From Phaseolus vulgaris (taxonomy: Eukaryota; Streptophyta; Magnoliopsida; Fabales; Fabaceae), in the NCBI RefSeq assembly GCF_000499845.2, contig NC_023755.2, positions 3,586,087 to 3,650,086 of the forward strand: a stretch of 64,000 bases of DNA, read 5' to 3'. How positions within the stretch are numbered: the first letter of the stretch is position 1; every line of letters begins with the position of its first letter. Both the position numbers and the translations under genes were made by a program. Below are positions 12,040 to 20,793 of this stretch, in pieces. The notes under the pieces were generated by a model. It ran no database searches, was not told the origin of the DNA, and saw only the letters and a list, made by a program, of their open reading frames with translations.

Positions 12040-13465
12040 TTTTGTAGGACTTGGTTTCGGGAAAGATGATTGGCTTCGGTAGATAGTGTGGTGGTCTATA
12101 CTACATGCATCCATCAAAGAATAAATCGACTATTTTCCATGTCTCTCAACCGTCCGACTTATGGAATTTACGCCTAGGTCATCCCTTTTTTTCTCGTTTT
12201 AAATTAATGTCACATTAAACGATATAAAGCTCGTTTGGTCGCCAAGGGCTTCACCCAGGTTGAAGGTATAGATTATAAGGAAACTTTTTCTCCTACTGCC
12301 AAATTCACCACTCTTCGTTGTTTATTAATTATGGTTGCTTCCCGCAACTGGTATACCCATCAACTTGATGTGCACAATGCATTCTTTCGTAGAACATTAC
12401 AAGAAGAGGTGTATATGACTCCACCTCTTGATTTTTGCCTACATGGGGAGAATCTGGTATGTCGGCTTCACAAATCTATTTATGGTTTAAAAAAGCATCA
12501 CGAAATTCGTTCTCAACTTTTGCAACTATGGTTAAATCTGCTGGTTACATACAATCAAAGGCAGATTATTCACTTTTTACTAAATCTCAAGGTAAAAAGT
12601 TTACTGTTATCCTCATTTACACGTTGATGACATTGTTGACTGGTAATGATTTGCATGAAATCAAGTTGCTCAAAAGTATATGCTCAAATATTTCCTTATT
12701 AAAAACCTTGGTGAATTGAAATATTTTATGGGGATAAAATTCTCTCGTTCCAAAAGAGAGATCTTTATGTCTCAAAGAAAATATGCATTGGATATTTTCC
12801 ATTGGAGATACGTACCCTTAGTCCATTCATGAACACACCCCAAAAGCCACATTGGGAAGTAGCGTTGCGGGTTCTTAGATATACTAAAGGGATGCCAGGT
12901 CAAGGTCTTTTTCTACCATATAAAAATAATCTAACTCTTAATACATATTATGATTTAGATTGGGGAGGATGTCGTAGTACAAGGCGTTTTGTTTATGATT
13001 ACTATGTTTTTCTCGGATCACCACTCATCTCTTGGATATCAAAGAAACAAACGAATGTATCACATTCGTCGACAAAAGCATAATACGAAGCAATGACATT
13101 GCACAAACCGGCTTCGTTATTTTGTGATAATCAATCAGCTTTACATATTACAGCTAATCTAGTTTTTCACGAACATCAAAACACATTGAGATTGATTATC
13201 ACATAGTTCGGGAAAAACTTCAACAGGTGACATTCATCCATATTATTTTTCTACAAAGATGTTGTTGGCCGACATTTTTACAAAAGCGCTTGGCACAGAG
13301 TTCTTGATTTCCTGAGGGGAGTACTAAGGGATATATCAGTTATCATATGATATATTAGTCATTATATGACTTAATTAGTTATTAAGAAAATTATATATCA
13401 GTTATCATATGATATAATTAGTTATTATGTGACATAATTAGTTGATTAAATAGGCATAATTAGGG
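12040..13465 (+). mobile_element. Decayed copia retrotransposon, pol remnant and LTR start
   Basis: The order is a pre-integrase piece at about 12055-12215 (LWNLRLGHPFFSRFKL), an abrupt jump to reverse transcriptase from about 12226 (LVAKGFTQVEGIDYKETFSP and LDVHNAF), frame-broken RT to about 12800, then RNase H (LRYTKGMPGQGLFLP, SPLISWISKKQ) to about 13130. Integrase and the RT catalytic core are missing or broken, with several stops and frameshifts. From about 13312 the LTR-like sequence ACTAAGGGATATATCAGTTA begins and runs to 13465, where it is fused to a SKIP22 fragment. A sister tail lies at 39770-40230. Confidence 0.8.
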
Positions 13466-13705
13466 TGTCGATGAGTTGTTGCAGAGAACATGAATTTGGA
13501 ACTTTGATTTTGAGGGTTCCGTTGAATTCCAAAGATCTGAGTCTGAGTTTCATCGTGTTTCTTCTTCCTGACTCAATTCTCAGTTCAGTTCTTCTTTGAA
13601 GAAACAAATGAGAAACGTTTGTATCTATCACCTTCTCTCACTGTGTGGGTCTTCAAAACTAAACAAACATGAAATAATATATAGAGAAATTTTCTTTAGG
13701 TAACC
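13466..13705 (-). pseudogene. Duplicated 5' fragment of the SKIP22-like gene
   Basis: The stretch matches 41836-42088 of the SKIP22 locus at roughly 95 percent by eye. It covers the 5' leader and the first codons (MKLRLRSLEFNGTLKIKVP). It breaks after about 30 residues where it joins copia LTR sequence at 13465/13466. With only the start of the UBL-like region and no F-box, it cannot encode SKIP22. It lies in the same orientation as the parent gene. Confidence 0.85.
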
Positions 13706-15215
13706 GATAATTTGACACCCCAATTAAGTGTTGCGCCAGATTACGCCTGCTGATGTGGATGAAAATATAATAAAGTATTATGATGTGGGGCCAGTATTGT
13801 TGAGGTGGAAAATTTTAAAATTTAGGGTTCTGTAGTAAAAGATTAGGTTTTAGAAAGCGAAAATCAACCCCATTTTCTCAGTGCGATTTGGAGTGGTAGC
13901 GATTCTTATTCCAGTGCGATTTGTAGTGCGATTTTGATTCCGTTAACCTATTTGATTTGGCATCTATTTTCATATAATTTTTCGTCAAGTTTTCATTGGT
14001 TTCATTTTGATTTTTTAGGACTTAGCATTTTTTGATTTCGTTTATTTGTTGGATGTTGGGCTTTTGGAGTGTTGGACACTGGGGTTTATTGGTGTTTTGA
14101 TTTTCTATATGTTGAATGACCTTTGTATTGGTTTGGATTTGACTTTTTAGGGTTTCCTAGCAATTGGTGAAGGAGGGAACTGCAGTGTTGGTTAACTCGT
14201 ATGCGAGAGAGGGTTTTCCTTACAAACCCCGGGAGGTTAAGACTTTGGTCATAAAGGCGTTGGTGTCTGAAGCTGCAACTGCATCTCAAGCCAATGACTT
14301 CTTGTTGGCTAACCAGGCTTGCTTCTAAAACCTAATCCTATACTAACTTACTTAAAGAGATCTATATCTTAACTTAACTTAACATATAGCTTCTTCCATG
14401 TACAGTATATGCAGCATGTGATGCACCTATAGAGACTGGAATTCCTCAAAGCATCTTCCTGGTAATCTATACTAGTTAGTTTGTCTCTTGGTTTATTTCT
14501 ATATTTTAATTCTATTAATAGTAATTAATTCTCATCCTTGTCTCTTTGGTGCCAATATGTCGTTCTGTAACAGATAGTTATTGTATATATATTGGATCCG
14601 ACCAAAGATGAAGAAGAGGTTAGTAGAATCATTTTTGGTTAAAATGTTATTTTATTTTCATCTAATTTCTCGGGAGTTTAGTTAGCTGAGTAAATTTGTT
14701 CTACATTTGACTCATTTGCATTCTACATGCCTTGTGAAAAATATTTGAAAATATCATTAAACCTTTGTTGCCCCAATTTAGTTATTGGTGTCTTGAAAAG
14801 CCTTTCGTCATTGATGTTACAAGCCTTCCTGTTAGAGTGAAGATTCCACCATGTACCTTTTTAAATTAGTTATAAATTATTATGTTATTTGGTTCTTAAA
14901 TTGTAAATGTGTTGAAATAGTTATTTAGTTTTAAAATTTGCAACTATGTTGAAATTGCTATTTGGTTCCTAAATTTGCAATGGATGGGTGTGTGAGACAC
15001 TAATGTAACAAACAACTATAGGGAAGTATTCTTTTATGTTAGTTATTGATGAAATTGTGGGACAATATTATTTTATGTTCTCTCTAAATCCCTTTGTAGT
15101 TGCTAATGATGTGCCGCCACCTGGTGGTGGAAAAGGCTTGGTTAATTGAAAATCTGAATTCCTTGTAATAGTTGGAAATACAGACTTCTTTTACTTGGTT
15201 TTATTCTTAAACCTT
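13706..15215. other. Block of low-copy sequence, possible captured exons
   Basis: Mostly AT-rich. An open plus-strand stretch around 14155-14330 (including AREGFPYKPREVKTLVIKAL) and pieces near 14405-14460 and 14575-14620 look exon-like, with splice-like borders. I do not recognise the protein and the pieces do not form one ORF. They may be fragments of a captured host gene or of the neighbouring transposon-type gene. Confidence 0.3.
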
Positions 15216-15223
15216 TCTTCACA

Positions 15224-15380
15224 TTGATATCAATTTATGTATCGCATGAACTACTTGAATTAGGTGAGACAGTTGGAAGTGAGAGTCGTGGTCTCTCCCA
15301 AGAACAAATCTCATCGATTTCAGTATCAAAGTACAAGTGTGGCCGCTTCTTCTTCTTTAGAAAGAAGTCACGGGAGGAAA
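15224..15380 (+). pseudogene. Exon fragment of a BIG BROTHER-like E3 ubiquitin ligase
   Basis: Translation gives HELLELGETVGSESRGLSQE followed by ISSISVSKYKCG and RKKSREER. This is the segment just before the RING domain in BIG BROTHER-type E3 ligases. A splice donor (AAAG|GTTAAT) follows at 15379/15380, as expected for an internal exon. No RING cysteines or histidine follow within the next kilobases, so the fragment cannot act as a ligase. It sits inside a transposon-rich block, suggesting gene-fragment capture. Confidence 0.65.
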
Positions 15381-15889
15381 GGTTAATTTTCGTTTCTAGA
15401 TTTTGTTTTAGTTTTTTGAAGAAGAAATTTACTTCATGTAAGTTGTTCTGTTAAGTATTGTTTTTTCAAAATTATATGCGTTGTTTCTTAAATGAAAGGT
15501 AGTCTGGTTAAAAGGATAGATCAAAACCTAAGAAAATATTTCTATTTTGAGAGATGAAGTGTGTCAATAATCCGTGTCTCAAAACCTTGTCTATTGGGAT
15601 TTTTTTTATTGGCTTGATTGCTCCCATTTGTAAGTGTATGTTGCCCTGTTTGATGAGCTGAAGACAAGTGACAATTGATGCCACTTTTGTGATCATACTG
15701 CTTAGTAATTGCTTGGAATTAAATTGTAGTTTATAGTAATTCTGATCCTTAACTCTTCTTCCAATATTTAAAATTGATTACATGCATTCTGTAATGTCCT
15801 CCTGGCAATCTTTTACAAATAATTTCTTACTAGCGAGATTCAAATAGAGATATTATTCCCCTTTGTATGGAGAAAACTTTATTAGAAGA

Positions 15890-16541
15890 AGTGTATGTTG
15901 GTTTGGTTCTGAACAGGAAACATTCACACAAATTAGTTTTTGTTAATTTTAAATCAACCAAGATTAAATAGGTTTAGGGTATCATATATATATAGCTTTA
16001 TATTATTGTTTTAATTTTTTTAACATTGGGACTTCAACTGTGTCTATTTTACATTATTGACAAAAATATCAAAAGTGAGAGAATATGAACAGCGTCATAT
16101 TTACCCAGCAAGATAAAAATATAGTATAAGACCACAACTGGAATAACTACGAGTAAGTTGTTGGTAGTCCTTGAGATTATTTAGGTTGAGCAATTTAATC
16201 CCTATGATTTCAAAAACCTTGTATTATTAGACATTGTAATTATGCTTCAGTGCCCAATCCTCATGGGCTTTTCTTTGAGGGACCACCACTGCCACCAAAA
16301 AATATTCAAAACTGTTTACATAGACCCAAATCTGCATGTAGAATAAAAAACTTATTTATTAATAGAACTACACATATATTTAAGAATTGAGGTATTTATA
16401 AGTCCACTTTCCCATTAAAACTAGGCATCCAACACAATTCATGTTGCTCTAAATTTACTGAATTCTCTATTATTGAAGCATAAGCATACCGATGTTATAA
16501 GAGTGTATGTTGGTTTGGTTCTGAACAGGAAACATTCACAA
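15890..16541. repeat. 40-bp direct repeat flanking about 570 bp
   Basis: About 40 bases starting AGTGTATGTTGGTTTGGTTC occur at 15890-15929 and again at 16502-16541, differing by a small indel at the end. The repeat spans an intron/exon border: the second copy carries the acceptor (AACAG|GAAACA) of the first recognisable exon of the transposon-type gene. The 570 bases between are non-coding. Confidence 0.85.
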
Positions 16542-17321
16542 AATTGTTTGAGGATATAATGTCAATTAGCGGATGTTCAGATGAGGAGGTTCTTACGATT
16601 GATCATCATCCTGAGGGTCAAGCTAAGGTTTCTTTGAAATGATGTTTTTTGTTTTAAAGTAGACATGATATTTACATTTATTTATCTTTAATTTTAATTA
16701 TTATAGTGTATGTGTATTTGATTTTGATATACAGGTGTTTAGGCATAATTGCAGGTCAAAGCGTTTGGCTGTTGTGAACATGGTTATAAATTTGCAACAA
16801 AAGAGTATTATACAGTCCACCCCCATTTGGATGGCTTTTGTTTGCTCGTGAGGACATCAAATTGAGTCGTGGACTTTTAAGTAAGTTATGTAGTTCTTGG
16901 GTGGAGAGGAAGCAAAGTTTTTCAATTCAGTATCAATTTGTGTCGTTTAGTTTGATAGATGTGTGTTTAGGTGTAGGTCTTAGAGTAGGTGGTAGAAAAA
17001 TTGATTTAAGGAAAAGTAGTATTATATCTCACATAAGGAGTTTTTTTTAAGAAGGTCATGTAACTGAGGAAATGATATATTTTGTTATTTTGAAACTTGG
17101 GAATGATATTTCCTCAGAGGACTTTTGTAAGTTGTATATCTTGTTAGGTTTGTCGGAGTTTATTCTCCCCACTAGATTGGGTTTAGTTCATGATGGGTTG
17201 TTTAACCTTGTTGATGATTTAGACAAACTTGATATGTATAATTGGGGGGAGGGGGGGGGGGTTAGTGTATGAGATTTTGGTTGATAGTTTGTGTTCAGCT
17301 TCAAAATGGATTACGCGGGGA

Positions 17322-17326
17322 AATAT
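17322..17326. repeat. Target site duplication AATAT, left copy
   Basis: AATAT immediately precedes the left LTR and is repeated at 27770-27774 directly after the right LTR. The perfect 5-bp duplication shows insertion by integrase and no later recombination between elements. Confidence 0.95.
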
Positions 17327-19032
17327 TGTTGAAGCTGGAGGAAGCTTCTTCCCTACCAAGGCTTGATGTGTGTTTGATGAAGAAAATGGCTTGAGTGCTT
17401 TGAAGATTGTAATAGGTTTTTAGATTCATATGTAATTAGGCTTGTAAGTGTGTATGATTGCCTTTTGCTGTGCAACCTATCCTAGATGCCTAACCAAGTC
17501 TAGATCAAGCACATGATATGGTTAAATGGTTTTTGAAAAGCCTTTTGAAATGTTTTTAACAGTTTTAAAAACAGTACACAAATAAATCTGTTTTATGGAG
17601 AAAGAATCTGTTTATTTCTTCTCTGTTAAAAAGGCTTTCGTTAAATAGTTTTTGAAAAGCTTTTTAAATGGTTTTAACAGTTTTAAAACAGTACACAAAT
17701 AAATCTGTTTTATGGAGAAAGAATCTGTTTATTTCTTCTCTGTTAAAAGGCTTTTCTAAATTTCTGTTAAGGCACCAAGGGAAAGCTCAGTTCGTTATTT
17801 CAGTTAAGCTGAGCTGGCCTGTGCGTTATACTTTAATCTGTTTTACTGTGAAAGAACAGGTTTATTCCTTGGTGTGCTGAAAGGTTTTTCACAAGTTAGT
17901 TAGGGCTCCAAAGGTACCACTCAGACAGTTATTTCTGTTAAGCTGAGTTGGCAGTTTTCACAAATAAATCTGTTAAGATTCAAAACTGAATCTGTTGTTT
18001 TCTTAACTGCTTTTCAACTGTTTTTTGAAAAGAAGTTAGAAACTGTTTTCTATATAAACAATGTCTCTCTCACATGAAAGAGTGCTGAGGAATTACGCTT
18101 TTAACAGAGATCAAACAATTTCCATGTGAGAAGAAGGATTAAAAAGAGTTTTTGAAAGGTTTCCAAAGAGATTTTCAAGTGTGCTTGTTCTAGGAAACCT
18201 TGAATCTTGGTGAAGGTGCTGGTGCAGTTTCTGCAGCAAATTGAACTACTGGTTTTGAGTTCTTGCATCTTCTTTTCAGGTGTAATCTTTCCTTTATTCT
18301 GTTTTGTAAAGGTGTAAGTGTTAGTCACTCCTTGATAGGGTTTCTTGGAGTGCAAGGTGTGCTGAAATAGGGTTTTTAAGCATTGTGTGTGGTGTTCTTG
18401 TAGTGTTCAAGAACTGCTGGTTTTGTAAGTGATTGGCACTGTTTTTTAGTGAATTCCACCTTGGGGTAAGGTGAGACTGGATGTAGCTCTGTATGAGTGA
18501 ACCAGTATAAAAACGTGTGTATCTTGCATTCTCATCCCTGCACTCTTTTCTGTTTTTGCTTAATTCTGTCAAGAACTAAATCTGTTCTTTTTAAATTGAA
18601 TCTGTTAATTCTGGGTTAAGTGAAAATTGTTCTTCCTGTCTTGTTAAAGTTTTCTGATCATAAACAAGGTTGCTGCATATAATGGCTTAAGTGAATTGTG
18701 AACAAACTGACCATTCATTAAAACCTGTGAAAGGATTTTTTTTCTTGAAATCTTGTGTTGTGTAATTTTGGTTGATCTCTAAGCATAGCTATATCCTTTA
18801 TCCTCACAATATTAAGCTGATCTGGTTCTGTTCTGATTCTCTGTTGATCACAATTTTACAGTGAACGAAATTCAAATTGTGCCAATACTGCTCTGAAAAA
18901 TCAATTTGTTTCATGTAAAAACAATCTGTTCTTTTTGCCTCTGGAATACTGAAAAATTGTGTGTTCTTGCGAAAATTTTATAAGCTCAATTCACCCCTCC
19001 CCTCTTGAACTTAGACACTAATAGACCCAACA
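17327..19032 (+). repeat. Left (5') LTR of the Sirevirus, 1706 bp
   Basis: It starts TGTTGAAGCTGG and ends CCCAACA. A TATA box (TATATAAA) at 18051-18058 fits an LTR promoter. A 119-bp internal direct duplication occupies 17522-17757. The octamer AATCTGTT occurs ten times. Two bases differ from the right LTR. Confidence 0.97.
18051..18058 (+). promoter_or_regulatory. TATA box of the left LTR promoter
   Basis: TATATAAA lies near the middle of the LTR, about 980 bases before its end, followed by CT-rich sequence (TGTCTCTCTCACATG) suited to a start site. The same site in the right LTR is at 26788-26795. Confidence 0.6.
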
Positions 19033-19034
19033 AT

Positions 19035-19046
19035 TGGTATCAGAGC
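19035..19046 (+). promoter_or_regulatory. Primer binding site (initiator Met tRNA)
   Basis: TGGTATCAGAGC begins two bases after the left LTR. This is the standard complement to the 3' end of plant initiator methionine tRNA used by most copia elements. Confidence 0.95.
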
Positions 19047-19075
19047 TAGGGCTTGTATTTTGCTCAAGTGTGTGT

Positions 19076-20548
19076 ATGATGTCTGAGTTTAAAATGCCTT
19101 TTGCTGAAGGTGCATCTATTAATAGACCTCCTATGTTTGGTGGTGTTAACTATGCTTTCTGGAAAATCAGGATGAAGATCTTTATGGAATCTATTGACAT
19201 GGGAATCTGGGATGCAGTGGTCAGTGGACCTTTTATACCTATGCAGGTTGTCAAAGATGAAACAATAAAGAAGCCTTGGTCTGAATGGAGTGAAACTGAG
19301 AAGAAGAAGGCCCAATATGATTCTTTAGCCAAGAATATCATCACCTCTGCACTGAATATGGATGAGTTCTTTAGAGTCTCTCAATGTAACTCAGCAAAGG
19401 AGATGTGGGATGTACTAGAGGTGACTCATGAAGGAGCTGATGATGTGAAACGGGCAAGGAAGCACTCACTCATTCAGGAGTATGAGCTATTCAGAATGCA
19501 ATCTGAAGAAAGTATTGCAGATGTGCAGAAACGATTTACACATATTGTAAATCACCTCATTGGCCTTGGTAAAGTCTTTGATAAGGAAGAGCTCAACATA
19601 AAGGTATTAAAATGTCTTGATAGGAGCTGGCAGCCTAAGGTAACAGCAATCTCAGAATCCAGAGATTTATCCAAGATCTCCACTGCTGCACTTTTTGGAA
19701 AGCTGATAGAACATGAAATTGAGCTGAAAAGATTGAAAGAACAAGAAACAATGGAAAAGAAGGCCAAAGGAATTGCTCTGAAAACTACCATAGAACATGA
19801 TACAAGTGAGGAAGAAGGTGATCCAGAACATGATGAAACTGTGAGTCTGCTCACCAGGAAATTCAGCAGATTTCTTAGAAAGAAAAACCGTGACAGAACT
19901 CAGCAGAGAAAGAGGTATTCCAAACAACCTATTGATTCAAATTCTTTCAATTACACGTGTTTTGGATGTGGTAAACCAGGTCATATAAAAGCTGACTGTC
20001 CAAGCAATCAAAGTAAAGAAAAATCAGCAAGCAAGAGGAGTGACAAAGGCAAAGGTAGAAGAGCATATATCTCATGGGAAGAAAATGATGTATCCTCATC
20101 TAGTGATTCTTCAACTGAAAGTGAAAAAGCAAATCTTTGCTTCATGGTGAATGATGAGGGATCCAACTCTGACTCAGTAAGTAATTTCTCCACTGATTCT
20201 GAAAACTATGATCAATTGCTATTAGCCTTTAAGGAAACACATGATGAAGCAAACAGGTTGGCTGTAATGTGCAACAGATTGAATAAAGTGAATAAGGTAC
20301 TTGAACCAAAGGTTAAAACTCTTGAAGAAGAACTGCACAAAGCTAAAACTGAATTAATTAGTCTTGAATTGACATGTTTGCATGCATCAATTAAAACTTG
20401 TGATAATTGCAAAAAGCTGGAAAAACAGGTTGAGTATTTGTTGAAAACACTTTCAAATTTCACTAAGGGAAGAGAAAATCTTGAAACATTATTAGGTTCA
20501 CAGAATGCTGTTTTCAATAAAAATGGTTTAGGATTTAATCCTGAATGA
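19076..20548 (+). CDS. gag: Sirevirus Gag (nucleocapsid polyprotein)
   Basis: 490 codons. Retrotransposon Gag forms the cytoplasmic virus-like particle and packages element RNA. I choose the ATG at 19076 (or 19079, adjacent); the open frame upstream runs into the primer binding site. The N-terminal third holds the copia gag (UBN2/DUF4219) signature, with GGVNYAFWKIRMKIFMESID near residues 20-40. A CCHC zinc knuckle (CFGCGKPGHIKADC) starts at residue 295, after a basic segment. Then come a Ser/Asp/Glu-rich stretch and a Leu/Glu/Lys coiled-coil-like region (about 390-465), as is usual in long Sirevirus Gags. The TGA at 20546-20548 overlaps the ATG of the next ORF (ATGA). Confidence 0.9.
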   Translation: MMSEFKMPFAEGASINRPPMFGGVNYAFWKIRMKIFMESIDMGIWDAVVSGPFIPMQVVKDETIKKPWSEWSETEKKKAQYDSLAKNIITSALNMDEFFRVSQCNSAKEMWDVLEVTHEGADDVKRARKHSLIQEYELFRMQSEESIADVQKRFTHIVNHLIGLGKVFDKEELNIKVLKCLDRSWQPKVTAISESRDLSKISTAALFGKLIEHEIELKRLKEQETMEKKAKGIALKTTIEHDTSEEEGDPEHDETVSLLTRKFSRFLRKKNRDRTQQRKRYSKQPIDSNSFNYTCFGCGKPGHIKADCPSNQSKEKSASKRSDKGKGRRAYISWEENDVSSSSDSSTESEKANLCFMVNDEGSNSDSVSNFSTDSENYDQLLLAFKETHDEANRLAVMCNRLNKVNKVLEPKVKTLEEELHKAKTELISLELTCLHASIKTCDNCKKLEKQVEYLLKTLSNFTKGRENLETLLGSQNAVFNKNGLGFNPE

Positions 20549-20745
20549 AAGGTAATGTGAAAAAGCTGTCCAGTTTCTTTGTTCCTTCCAAAACAGGTTT
20601 TTCCTCTTTTAGTAATTCAAAAACAATGCATACTGCAACATGTTTTTATTGTATGAAATCTAGTCATGTATCTAGAACATGTAAGGCTAGGAAATATTTT
20701 GTTCCTAAAGGTTTAGCCAAATGGCTTCCTAAGGAAAGGTGTTAA
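20545..20745 (+). CDS. Small ORF with second zinc knuckle between gag and pol
   Basis: 66 codons in the frame of pol, starting at an ATG that overlaps the gag stop. It contains a second CCHC motif (CFYCMKSSHVSRTC) and a basic tail. It is separated from the pol ORF by TAA at 20743-20745 and a second stop at 20764-20766. It looks like the linker between Gag and protease. Whether it is translated by stop-start coupling or frameshifting, or is simply a broken part of the polyprotein, cannot be told from one copy. Confidence 0.65.
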   Translation: MKGNVKKLSSFFVPSKTGFSSFSNSKTMHTATCFYCMKSSHVSRTCKARKYFVPKGLAKWLPKERC

Positions 20746-20793
20746 TCATGCTGGACCCTAAACTAAAAGGGTACCATATGTGCTAAATCTGTT

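Noticed and set aside
17668..18572. Open frames within the Sirevirus LTR and their identical copies in the right LTR
   Set aside because: They are LTR sequence, rich in repeated motifs, with no protein features.
19034..19075. Upstream extension of the gag frame from a TTG
   Set aside because: It would overlap the primer binding site; the ATG pair at 19076/19079 is the natural start.
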